The notes under the pieces were generated by a model. That model had not been told where the DNA came from and did no database searches. It worked only from the letters and a program-made list of their open reading frames with translations. Of a stretch of 9,985 bases of DNA, positions 1 to 5,954 are shown piece by piece. The stretch lies in assembly GCA_028707105.1 (NCBI GenBank), contig JAQTUY010000051.1, positions 1 through 9,985 on the forward strand. Reading direction: 5' to 3'. Position 1 is the first letter of the stretch. Every line of letters begins with the position of its first letter. The stretch is from Candidatus Omnitrophota bacterium (lineage in GTDB: Bacteria > Omnitrophota > Koll11 > Gygaellales > JAQTUY01). The position numbers and the translations under genes are program-made.

Positions 1-98
1 AGCTAATAGGACGGAGGGGATGACCACGCCCCGCAAAATGACAACACATCTTATTTAGGAATAATCCAGATATATAAGTATATCAAAAATTATACTGC

Positions 99-230
99 TT
101 AGCAACATTCTAATTCCGCTACGAAGCGGACACCAACGCAATATTCACCACAAGGTGAATACTCGCGCTATACCAATAAGCGCGAGGTACCACATAAGCG
201 TTGGGTGACATCGCAGGACACTATTGCTAA
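99..230. repeat. Nested inverted-repeat element (multi-hairpin)
   Basis: Within an otherwise gene-free stretch there is a concentric set of inverted repeats. The outermost pair is TTAGCAA (99-105) with TTGCTAA (224-230). Inside it sit a hairpin TCCGCT/AGCGGA (115-120, 125-130, loop ACGA) and a second enclosing pair, CACCAACGC (131-139) with GCGTTGGGTG (198-207, one extra G). That pair in turn encloses two perfect 8-bp hairpins: TATTCACC/GGTGAATA (142-149, 154-161) and CTCGCGCT/AGCGCGAG (162-169, 179-186). The arms and spacing are read directly. The function is unknown: it could be a structured leader or small RNA, a small palindromic mobile repeat, or a recombination site. Confidence 0.6.
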
Positions 231-237
231 AAACATA

Positions 238-265
238 TTTATCCGGCTGGAAATTATGCTAGAAT
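238..265 (+). promoter_or_regulatory. Possible promoter of the HAMP protein gene
   Basis: TAGAAT (260-265) is preceded by TGC (257-259), giving an extended -10 form. A weak TTTATC lies 16 bases upstream (238-243). The same TATGCTA core appears in the stronger promoter at 923-951. This is an inference from motif matching only. Confidence 0.35.
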
Positions 266-313
266 ATATTAAAAGATGTCTTATAAAAATTAACACCTAT
301 CCGGGAGGATTTA

Positions 314-862
314 ATGAAAAGAAAGAAATATTTTATTAATCCGTCGGTCCAGCTTAAATATATCGTAATGAGCATAGCCCCTGCCCTGGTAATAAGCATC
401 TTCTGCGTCCATTTCCTGATCAATGCCGGGCAAGAACAGCTAAAAAGCCAGAAACGAAGGATCTCGGTGACCTTCGCCGCCCTCCAGAAAGATACCAACC
501 GCCTGGGAACGAAAGAGACCCCTGACCAGAGGATAGATGATATCAAAAAACTGATCCGTTACCTCACGGTGATCCAGAATGACCTGGAGGCAAGAGACCA
601 GGAAATAATCAATAACTGGAAGATGACCCAAAATTCAATAATCCTGGTGCTCCTGATCGCCCTTTTTGGCGTCGGCGCCGCGGCTTTAATATTATCCCAC
701 AGGATAGTCGGGCCGATATTCCGCATCAAAAGATATATCGATATGCTCGCGGACGGCCAGGATATACCCGCAGTCAAGATCCGCAAGAACGATGAGTTCC
801 AGGACGTAGCCGAATCACTGGAACGCCTAAGAAAAAGGATCGTCGAAATAAAAAAGAAATAA
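314..862 (+). CDS. Two-helix membrane protein ending in a HAMP domain
   Basis: This 182-residue inner-membrane protein probably belongs to the transmembrane signalling class. It has a short basic N-terminus, a membrane helix at about 14-36, an extracytoplasmic mostly helical segment at about 37-107 rich in charged residues, a second membrane helix at about 108-128, and a HAMP domain at about 129-178. The HAMP part shows a GP pair at 133-134 and the DEF motif at 160-162, followed by an amphipathic helix. The protein then stops: no kinase, chemoreceptor or cyclase domain follows, and none starts in the next gene. GGGAGG lies 5 bases before the ATG, so the start is well supported. HAMP domains normally pass a signal to a C-terminal output domain, so this one must act through a partner or as a structural unit. 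No partner can be named from the window. Confidence 0.8.
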   Translation: MKRKKYFINPSVQLKYIVMSIAPALVISIFCVHFLINAGQEQLKSQKRRISVTFAALQKDTNRLGTKETPDQRIDDIKKLIRYLTVIQNDLEARDQEIINNWKMTQNSIILVLLIALFGVGAAALILSHRIVGPIFRIKRYIDMLADGQDIPAVKIRKNDEFQDVAESLERLRKRIVEIKKK

Positions 863-922
863 CCACCCGCAAGGCCCGGTTTCGCACGCCTAACTCCTTT
901 GAATGTTTATAGTTACGACGGC

Positions 923-951
923 TTGAATGCGTCAGATAGATATGCTATATT
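923..951 (+). promoter_or_regulatory. Promoter of the heptad-repeat protein gene
   Basis: TTGAAT (923-928) and TATATT (946-951) are separated by 17 bases, with TGC directly before the -10 (extended -10). The predicted transcription start is near 958, leaving a leader of about 60 bases before the ATG at 1018. The gene therefore appears to be transcribed separately from the HAMP gene. Confidence 0.55.
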
Positions 952-1017
952 TTCTCTAGGGACGCACTATACGCTCCCGGGAAATAACGGCCTAGATCAT
1001 AACATTTGGAGGTGGGT

Positions 1018-1890
1018 ATGAGGACCATTCACAGAAAAACACAATGCCGTAATCTTCTTCTCCTCTGTTTGGCTGCCGCGTTCACTCTTCTAATATTCTC
1101 TCCGGCGGCAATGGCGCAAACCGCCACGGAAAGAAAAATCACCGGTTATTACTACGATCCCGGCACGGGCAAATTAATAGCCAAATATGACAATCTTTCC
1201 CCGGCTCAAAGCGCTGCCTACGCGCAGGAAGAGCAGGAAGCCGCGCAACTGCGGCAAAAACTGACTCAAATACAAAAAACCAATCCGGCCCTGGCTAAAA
1301 AAATAGCCAAAGCCCAGACTGCCGCGAATAAGGCCCAAACAGCGTCAGATAAGGCGCAGGTAACGGCGGAAAAAGCTCAGGCGGGAATAGCTAAGGCGCA
1401 GGCGAAGGTGACCGCGGCTGAGACAGCGGTAGTCAAGGCGCAGGCGAAGGTGACCGCGGCTGAGACAAAGGTGACTACGGCGCAGGCGGCGGTGCAAACG
1501 GCTATACAGAAGGCGGAGATCGCGGCGCAGAAGGCGGCAGCGGCGGCGCAAGCGGCGGCGGAAAAAGCGGCTATAGCGGCGCAGACGGGAACAGCTTCAG
1601 CTAAGAAAGCGGCGGACAGGGCGCAAGCAGCCGCGGAAAAAGCTCAGGCGGCAGCGACTAAGGCGCAGGGAAAAATAGCTACGGCTGAGGCGGCGGTAGT
1701 CAAGGCGCAGGCGAAAGTTACTACGTATCAGGCAGGAGTGACTAAGGCTGAGGCGGCGGTAGTCAAGGCGCAGGAAAATGTGCAGAAGGCAACGGACAAA
1801 GCCACGGCAGCAGAGCAGAGGGCGGCAACAGCGGCGCAGAAGGCGCTGGACGCGGCAAATAAAGTAAAGGCAATGATTAAATCAGGTTAG
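1018..1890 (+). CDS. Secreted Ala/Lys/Gln-rich heptad-repeat coiled-coil protein
   Basis: I do not recognise the family. The product is 290 residues from the ATG at 1018, chosen because GGAGG (1008-1012) lies 5 bases upstream; a TTG at 1006 is in frame but would place the binding site inside the gene. Residues 1-33 form a signal peptide ending AMA before Q34, with no lipobox cysteine. Residues 41-60 contain a Tyr- and Gly-rich motif beginning ITGYYYDPGTGK. From about 98 the sequence is almost purely helical: KAQ-type heptads fall at 98, 105, 112, 119, 126 and 140, and again every seven residues from 201 to 278, with a register shift between about 171 and 200. Ala, Lys, Gln, Thr and Val dominate and aromatic residues are rare. 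The likely role is an extracytoplasmic rod, spacer or envelope-associated coil. An LEA-like protein is an alternative; the signal peptide argues against a histone-H1-like DNA binder. Confidence 0.75.
   Translation: MRTIHRKTQCRNLLLLCLAAAFTLLIFSPAAMAQTATERKITGYYYDPGTGKLIAKYDNLSPAQSAAYAQEEQEAAQLRQKLTQIQKTNPALAKKIAKAQTAANKAQTASDKAQVTAEKAQAGIAKAQAKVTAAETAVVKAQAKVTAAETKVTTAQAAVQTAIQKAEIAAQKAAAAAQAAAEKAAIAAQTGTASAKKAADRAQAAAEKAQAAATKAQGKIATAEAAVVKAQAKVTTYQAGVTKAEAAVVKAQENVQKATDKATAAEQRAATAAQKALDAANKVKAMIKSG
1393..1467 (+). repeat. 42-base tandem repeat inside the heptad-repeat gene
   Basis: Two identical 33-base copies (1393-1425 and 1435-1467) lie 42 bases apart, encoding the 14-residue (two-heptad) unit KAQAKVTAAETxVx twice. 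Identity at the DNA level, including third codon positions, points to recent duplication. Confidence 0.85.
1683..1774 (+). repeat. 63-base-spaced repeat inside the heptad-repeat gene
   Basis: Two identical 29-base copies (1683-1711 and 1746-1774) are 63 bases apart, which is 21 residues or three heptads. They encode AEAAVVKAQ. A diverged copy of the same segment starts at 1416, so the same unit has been copied within the gene more than once. Confidence 0.85.
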
Positions 1891-1910
1891 AAAGCCGCAG
1901 CGGCTTTCTA
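1888..1910 (+). other. Perfect hairpin starting at the stop codon
   Basis: TAGAAAGCCGC (1888-1898) and GCGGCTTTCTA (1900-1910) are exact inverse complements around a single A. The hairpin starts with the TAG stop codon. No T-run follows, so alone it is not a typical intrinsic terminator; it may protect the 3' end or work together with the terminator just downstream. Confidence 0.6.
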
Positions 1911-1926
1911 CTTCATATATGCGGCG

Positions 1927-1964
1927 ATAAAGCAAGCTAGAGTTCACGGCTTGCTTTATTTTTT
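1927..1964 (+). terminator. Intrinsic terminator of the heptad-repeat gene
   Basis: The arms ATAAAGCAAGC (1927-1937) and GCTTGCTTTAT (1949-1959) form an 11-bp stem with an 11-base loop. The 3' arm runs into a T-rich tail (1955-1964). It separates the gene from the prepilin-like gene that follows. Confidence 0.85.
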
Positions 1965-1965
1965 A

Positions 1966-1994
1966 TTGCTAATATCAAATATACCATTTATAAT
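1966..1994 (+). promoter_or_regulatory. Promoter of the prepilin-like gene
   Basis: TTGCTA (1966-1971) and a perfect TATAAT (1989-1994) are 17 bases apart. The -35 begins directly after the preceding terminator tail. The predicted start near 2001 gives a leader of only about 18 bases. Confidence 0.6.
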
Positions 1995-2018
1995 AGTTCG
2001 CAGCCAAAGACAAATGCC

Positions 2019-2417
2019 ATGATAAACAGTATTATAGCCATAAAAAAAGACAGGTTGGGATTTACCCTGCTTGAGACGGTAATGGTAATCGTGATACTGG
2101 GTATTATGGGCGCCCTGGCTATCCCTAAATTTGTCGACTTGCGGATCAAGGCCGAAGAAGCCAGAGCGCAGGCGAACATAGGCGCTATGAGAGCGGCGAT
2201 ATTAATATACTACTCAAAAACAGCCATGCCCCAGTTCCAATACTTGTGTAATTCCGCCGCTAATTCCTACCGGAGCGTTACCGTCGCCAACCCCTGTTTT
2301 CCCGCCAGTAACGAAGAAATAGAGAGCCTGCTTACTAATTCTCCCAACTGGGGTGAAGGCGGAAGCGGCGGGGCATGTTATGACGCCTCAAGCGGACAGA
2401 TCAGTTCCTGTCAATAG
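2019..2417 (+). CDS. Type IV prepilin-like / pseudopilin protein
   Basis: This 132-residue protein has a class III (prepilin) signal. A short basic leader ends in G14, followed by FTLLE with glutamate at mature position 5, then a hydrophobic helix to about residue 36. A prepilin peptidase would cut between G14 and F15, leaving a 118-residue subunit inserted in the inner membrane. The C-terminal half carries four cysteines (C77, C93, C120, C131), which could form two disulfides, and a Gly/Ser-rich turn near 112-118. It could be a minor pilin or a secretion-system pseudopilin; no assembly ATPase, platform protein or peptidase gene is in the window. No Shine-Dalgarno sequence is visible before the ATG, and an upstream ATG at 2014 is followed almost at once by a stop. 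The stop codon overlaps the 3' end of convergent ribE by 7 bases. Confidence 0.85.
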   Translation: MINSIIAIKKDRLGFTLLETVMVIVILGIMGALAIPKFVDLRIKAEEARAQANIGAMRAAILIYYSKTAMPQFQYLCNSAANSYRSVTVANPCFPASNEEIESLLTNSPNWGEGGSGGACYDASSGQISSCQ

Positions 2418-2995
2418 ATCGCGCCTTTGGCGTATTTGGCGAGGATATCAAGTTCGACGTTGACTTTAGAAGAAGGCATCTTTGTCCCCAGGACAGTGCT
2501 GCCCAGGGTATGCGGGATGATATAAACAGAAAATGAATTTCCGGTTTTATTGACTACCGTAAGGCTGACCCCCTCAAGCGCCACCGATCCTTTAGGCGCG
2601 ATATATCCCATGAACTTGGCGGGTAAGGCGACCTCGTAACAGAGGTTACCCTCCCTCATCCTCCGGGAAACGATCACCCCCACGCAGTCAATATGCCCGC
2701 TGACAAAATGTCCGGATAACCTATCGCCTATCTTCAGACTGCGCTCGAGGTTTACCTTGGCGCCCGTCCTCAATGAACCCAGGTCAGTGACCTTTAAAGT
2801 CTCGTTCATTACTTCGAAACTGGCGATATCAGCTTCTTTTTTGACTACTGTCAGGCAGGATCCGTTGACGCAAATACTATCTCCGATATTCGCGTCCTGA
2901 AAAACTTTGGAGGCTTGCACCGCGAGCAAAGTAATATTTCCGCTCCGCGCCACCTTTTTGACCTCTCCTATTTCTTCGATTATCCCGGTAAACAT
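2411..2995 (-). CDS. ribE: Riboflavin synthase, alpha chain
   Basis: It converts two 6,7-dimethyl-8-ribityllumazine molecules into riboflavin plus the pyrimidine substrate of lumazine synthase, in the cytoplasm. The 194 residues show two lumazine-binding repeats. The first starts with the family signature MFTGIIEEIGEV and contains SICVNGSCLTVV (40-51), with the SGHFVSGHIDCVGV stretch at 94-107. The second contains VALEGVSLTVV (138-148) and IPHTLGSTVLG (160-170). F2, which shapes the active site in this family, is present. The C-terminus stops soon after DILAKYA, so it is about 20 residues shorter than the E. coli enzyme and has little of the C-terminal helix. GGAG precedes the ATG by 8 bases. 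It is the last gene of the rib operon, 31 bases after ribD, and no terminator follows before the convergent gene. Confidence 0.95.
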   Translation of the reverse strand: MFTGIIEEIGEVKKVARSGNITLLAVQASKVFQDANIGDSICVNGSCLTVVKKEADIASFEVMNETLKVTDLGSLRTGAKVNLERSLKIGDRLSGHFVSGHIDCVGVIVSRRMREGNLCYEVALPAKFMGYIAPKGSVALEGVSLTVVNKTGNSFSVYIIPHTLGSTVLGTKMPSSKVNVELDILAKYAKGAIY

Positions 2996-3026
2996 TAACC
3001 AGCTCCAACTTTAAAGTAATCTGTCT

Positions 3027-4118
3027 TCATTTGACGTAACCCTCGATCAAAAAATCCTCCCCGAGCCGGCGCAGCTTCACGTCTTTTAACTTATGCGCGG
3101 ACTCAAGGCGGGTTATACCGCGCCCCATCACCGAGCTGATCGCTTCCTTGCCGCCGATTATCTTGGGGCTTATAAAAAACAACACCTTATCCACGAAACC
3201 CTCATCAAAGAGCGCGCCGATCAAAGTGCCCCCTCCCTCGACCAGGATATTGGTTATGCCCAGCCGGGCAAGCTTTTTAAACATATCCCGCAGGTTTATT
3301 TGCCCGGATTTTTCTTTGACTTCCAGGATCTTCGCTTTTTGGGAAAGGATTTTACGGTTCTCGGTTTCCTGGCCCGCGGCAGCGGACAGGGTAACGATTA
3401 TTACCGGGTTATCGCGGGAAAATACATTGGATCCGCAGGGCGTACTGAGCTGACTGTCAACGATGACCTTAACCGGGCTCCTTTGGGAAAACCAGGCGTC
3501 AAGGCGCGGATCATCCCTGAGTACGGTATTGACCCCCACCATTATGGCGTCATAACGCTGGCGGATACGATGCGCGTAAACGCGGGAACGGTCGGAGGTT
3601 ATCCATTTCGAATCGCCGGTATTGGTCGCGATCTTGCCGTCCAAAGACTGCGCGACCTTGACCGTGACAAAAGGTAATTTCTTGGTGATATATTTTATAA
3701 AAGACTCGTTGAGCTTCCTGAGCTTCTCTTCCATGACCCCGGCGGTGACTTTTATACGGTGTTCTTTTAATATCTTGCAGCCCCGGCCGTTATTAAGCGG
3801 ATTAGGATCGATCATCCCGATAACAACCTCCTTGATCCCGCTCCTGATTATCTTGTCCACACAGGGAGGAGTTTTCCCGAAATGCGCGCAGGGCTCTAAA
3901 CTGACATACAGGGACGCGCCCCTGGCATCTTTGCCCGCTTCATCTAAAGCCGCGATCTCGGCGTGAGGAGAACCCGCCTTTTCATGATATCCCCTGCCGA
4001 CGATCCGCCCGTTCTTGACGATAAGCGCCCCCACCATGGGGTTAGGCGCGGTCGCGCCGCTCCCTTTTAAAGCCAGCCTGACCGCCAGGTTCATATAATA
4101 TTCATGGCTTTTTTTCAT
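3027..4118 (-). CDS. ribD: Bifunctional pyrimidine deaminase / reductase RibD
   Basis: RibD carries out the second and third steps after GTP opening: deamination of the diaminopyrimidine ring, then NADPH-dependent reduction of the ribosyl side chain. The 363 residues match the usual bifunctional length. The N-terminal deaminase (about 1-145) has the zinc and catalytic set H52-A-E54 and PCAHFGKTPPC (76-86, with C77 and C86). The reductase (about 148-363) has VKVAQSLDGKIAT (153-165), the S170/W172 segment, the VGVNTVLRDDPRL motif (194-206) and VEGGGTL (293-299). Its ATG overlaps the stop of the upstream PHP gene as ATGA, so translation is probably coupled. A purine-rich AGAAGG also sits just upstream. 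The product feeds RibH once a phosphatase, not present in this window, removes the phosphate. Confidence 0.96.
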   Translation of the reverse strand: MKKSHEYYMNLAVRLALKGSGATAPNPMVGALIVKNGRIVGRGYHEKAGSPHAEIAALDEAGKDARGASLYVSLEPCAHFGKTPPCVDKIIRSGIKEVVIGMIDPNPLNNGRGCKILKEHRIKVTAGVMEEKLRKLNESFIKYITKKLPFVTVKVAQSLDGKIATNTGDSKWITSDRSRVYAHRIRQRYDAIMVGVNTVLRDDPRLDAWFSQRSPVKVIVDSQLSTPCGSNVFSRDNPVIIVTLSAAAGQETENRKILSQKAKILEVKEKSGQINLRDMFKKLARLGITNILVEGGGTLIGALFDEGFVDKVLFFISPKIIGGKEAISSVMGRGITRLESAHKLKDVKLRRLGEDFLIEGYVK

Positions 4119-4945
4119 AACCTTCTTCCCCTCGCGCCTTTTAACTTTTCCACCAGTTCATAAGGCACTTTTATCGACCCGATCCTAGACTCGGGCTTGG
4201 CGCTCCCGTGGCAATCCGAACCGCCGGTAAGCACCAGGCCGTATTCGCGCGCCATGCTCTTATAACGCTCGATCATGGAAGCGTTATGTTCGGGATAATA
4301 AACTTCCAGTCCCTGAATACCCTCATCTACCAGCGCGGGGATCAGCATATCATTACGCAAGCTGTACGGATGGGCGAGCACGCAGCAGCCTCCGGCGGTA
4401 TTCCTGATCATTCTTATTACCTCGGCCGGCTTAAAACGGAACCCGCAGACATAAGCGGGGCCCTTATCCCCGATATATTTCTCAAAGGCCTCTCCGGTAT
4501 GCCTGCAATAACCTTCCTTAACCAGGGCCCTGGCGATATGCAGCCTACCGACGCTCCCCTTTCCATGGCACATCCCCAGGACGCTATCGGCGTTTAAAGA
4601 GATCCCCAGCGCCTGCAATTTTTCGATCATCTTATAAAGACGCCGGATCCTGGCCTCTTTTAATGACTCCAGCTTTTTGACAAAATTCTTTTCTAAATAG
4701 TCGATGAAGTAACCCAGGATATGGACCTCCAGCCCGTTTAACTCGGCGGTCAATTCTATGGCGGGTATTACCTCTATATTATGCTGCTTTGCCGCTTCGA
4801 TAGCGGGCGCGATACCGCTGACCGTATCGTGGTCGGTGACCGCGATGACGCCTAGGCCCGCGCCGGATGCCTTACGCGCCAGCTCCTCAGGAGTATAGGT
4901 ACTATCGGAATATACCGTGTGCAAATGCAGGTCGCAATATTTCAT
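4115..4945 (-). CDS. PHP-domain phosphoesterase (TrpH/YciV-like, RNase AM type)
   Basis: This 276-residue metal-dependent phosphoesterase belongs to the COG0613-type PHP family. The metal-binding motifs are in order: DLHLH (5-9), TDHDT (37-41), E64, H75, AHPY (191-194) and GSDCHG (242-247). The [14 protein letters not shown] stretch (133-146) is typical of the group. Known relatives include the E. coli 5'-3' exonuclease YciV (RNase AM), which trims rRNA 5' ends, and 3',5'-nucleoside bisphosphate phosphatases; I cannot tell which activity this one has. It sits between nusB and ribD with 4-base ATGA overlaps on both sides, so it is firmly within the riboflavin operon. A role as the missing riboflavin-pathway phosphatase is conceivable but unsupported, since that step is normally done by HAD-type enzymes. 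Confidence 0.88.
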   Translation of the reverse strand: MKYCDLHLHTVYSDSTYTPEELARKASGAGLGVIAVTDHDTVSGIAPAIEAAKQHNIEVIPAIELTAELNGLEVHILGYFIDYLEKNFVKKLESLKEARIRRLYKMIEKLQALGISLNADSVLGMCHGKGSVGRLHIARALVKEGYCRHTGEAFEKYIGDKGPAYVCGFRFKPAEVIRMIRNTAGGCCVLAHPYSLRNDMLIPALVDEGIQGLEVYYPEHNASMIERYKSMAREYGLVLTGGSDCHGSAKPESRIGSIKVPYELVEKLKGARGRRL

Positions 4946-5361
4946 GCCGGCCTTGATTCTATCTTTATCTTATCCAGCACGCCGTTGACAAACTTACCCG
5001 CCTCAATGCCGGAAAATTTCTTGGCCAGGTTAACGGCTTCATTGATAGAGACCTTTGCCGGTATATCCTTGCAATACAATAACTCATAGGCTGCCATACG
5101 CAGGATGTTCCTGTCAACGACAGCCATGCGTTTAAGCTGCCAGTTGGTAGCGTATTTGGATATACCCTCATCAACTACTACCAAATACCGCGCCACCCCC
5201 TGGACCAGGCCGTTGGTGAATTCCCGGACTTCCCCGTCCGACTCTTTATCGGCCTGGGACAACCAGAAATTTTCCAGGGCATCTTCGGGCTTATCTCCGG
5301 TGAGATCCATTAAATAAAGCGCCTGGAGGGCGTACTCTCTTGCCTTAGTTCTTTTTCTCAT
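4942..5361 (-). CDS. nusB: Transcription antitermination factor NusB
   Basis: NusB binds boxA RNA together with NusE (S10) and supports antitermination and rRNA processing. The 139 residues match the family length. Conserved features are the N-terminal [13 protein letters not shown] (4-16), the [22 protein letters not shown] stretch near 73-94, and the C-terminal [12 protein letters not shown] and FVNGVLDKI segments. The start lies 5 bases after the ribH stop and no Shine-Dalgarno sequence is visible, so translation probably depends on ribosomes finishing ribH. The ribH-nusB order is common in bacteria. The 3' end overlaps the PHP gene by 4 bases. Confidence 0.95.
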   Translation of the reverse strand: MRKRTKAREYALQALYLMDLTGDKPEDALENFWLSQADKESDGEVREFTNGLVQGVARYLVVVDEGISKYATNWQLKRMAVVDRNILRMAAYELLYCKDIPAKVSINEAVNLAKKFSGIEAGKFVNGVLDKIKIESRPA

Positions 5362-5366
5362 AATAG

Positions 5367-5837
5367 TTATATTTTGAGCTGTGATAATACGTTTACCATC
5401 TCGATCGCGTTCAAGGCCGCGTCGCGCCCTTTATTCCCTTCCTTGGTGCCGGCGCGCTCAATCGCCTGCTCAATAGTGTCGGCGGTAATAACTCCGAAGG
5501 TGACCGGCAGCCCGGTATCCATGGATATCTTGGCTATGCCCTTGGCGCATTCGGAAGCGATATACTCAAAATGCGGAGTAGAGCCGCGGATTACGGTACC
5601 GAGGCAGACCAGGGCGTCAAAACCTGTCTGTTTGGCTAAACGCGAAGCTATTACCGGGATCTCAAACGCTCCCGGCACCCAGATGACGCTTAAATCCGCA
5701 TCCTGCGCTCCATGGCGCAGCAACTCATCCAGGCATCCGCTCAGTAATTCCTTGGTGATGAATTCATTGAACCTAGAAACGATTATACCGAATTTTTTAC
5801 CCTTGGCAATAAGATTGCCTTCTATTACCTTTGCCAT
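5367..5837 (-). CDS. ribH: 6,7-dimethyl-8-ribityllumazine synthase
   Basis: RibH condenses the ribitylamino-pyrimidinedione with 3,4-dihydroxy-2-butanone 4-phosphate to give lumazine, the direct substrate of RibE. The family assembles as pentamers or 60-mer shells in the cytoplasm. All active-site segments are present in 156 residues: SRFNEFI (21-27), VPGAFEIP (54-61), [13 protein letters not shown] (80-92, with the catalytic-type H89), FGVITADT (114-121) and R128 in the [11 protein letters not shown] phosphate-binding segment. A strong G-rich ribosome binding site (5843-5848 on the opposite strand as cccccc) lies 5 bases before the ATG. The gene is separated from ribBA by a 113-base structured spacer, unlike the other tight junctions in this operon. 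Confidence 0.97.
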   Translation of the reverse strand: MAKVIEGNLIAKGKKFGIIVSRFNEFITKELLSGCLDELLRHGAQDADLSVIWVPGAFEIPVIASRLAKQTGFDALVCLGTVIRGSTPHFEYIASECAKGIAKISMDTGLPVTFGVITADTIEQAIERAGTKEGNKGRDAALNAIEMVNVLSQLKI

Positions 5838-5859
5838 ATATACCCCCCTTTGGGTTGAT

Positions 5860-5895
5860 ATCCCCCTCTTGACAAGAAAAAAGCTTGAGGGGGAT
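5860..5895 (-). promoter_or_regulatory. Hairpin before ribH that could alternate with ribosome-site pairing
   Basis: In the transcript, ATCCCCCTC (5895-5887) pairs perfectly with GAGGGGGAT (5868-5860) across an 18-base loop. The ribH ribosome binding site just downstream is also a G-run (5848-5843), so the C-rich arm could pair with either. No T-run follows, so it is not a terminator. Regulation is an inference. Confidence 0.45.
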
Positions 5896-5954
5896 TAATT
5901 CGCGCATATAACTTACGTCGGCTTTTAAGCCTCCGTAAGTTATGCGCTCATTAA
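5895..5954. repeat. 60-base imperfect palindrome spanning the ribBA stop codon
   Basis: GCGCATATAACTTACG (5902-5917) is the inverse complement of CGTAAGTTATGCGC (5934-5947) apart from a 2-base bulge. An inner AGCC/GGCT stem closes the centre. After two mismatched positions the symmetry continues as TTAAT/ATTAA (5895-5899, 5950-5954). The ribBA stop codon lies in the outer arm. No T-run follows on the transcribed strand. It could be an RNA-processing or stabilising stem or a small palindromic insertion. Confidence 0.6.

Larger units (their letters stand above)
1..313. other. Gene-free 5' stretch of the window
   Basis: No credible coding region is visible on either strand. A 12-codon reading frame from 20 has a G-rich stretch directly against its ATG and is not called. 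The stretch holds the nested inverted repeats at 99-230, a possible promoter at 238-265 and the ribosome binding site GGGAGG (303-308) of the next gene. Bases 1-98 show nothing recognisable; they may include the tail of a gene to the left. Confidence 0.6.

Noticed and set aside
20..58. Small 12-codon gene after a GGAGGGG stretch
   Set aside because: The G-rich stretch touches the ATG with no spacing and the peptide resembles nothing; most likely chance.
131..207. Integron attC site
   Set aside because: The right core fits GTTRRRY, but the left core does not fit RYYYAAC, the interior forms two separate hairpins instead of one bulged stem, and no integrase or gene cassette is in view.
863..1005. 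Cyclic di-GMP-type riboswitch suggested by CCGCAAGG and GCCTAACTCC
   Set aside because: The fragments do not fall in the order or spacing of the known aptamer, and the predicted promoter at 923-951 lies downstream of them.
1006..1017. TTG at 1006 as start of the heptad-repeat protein
   Set aside because: It would put the GGAGG ribosome site inside the gene; the ATG at 1018 has correct spacing and starts the signal peptide cleanly.
1345..1551. Arg/Leu-rich open frame antisense to the heptad-repeat gene
   Set aside because: Its composition is a shadow of the Ala-rich repeat codons on the other strand; no start signal.
5860..5954. Terminator between ribBA and ribH
   Set aside because: Neither hairpin is followed by a T-run on the transcribed strand, and no separate promoter for ribH is visible, so the operon probably continues through.
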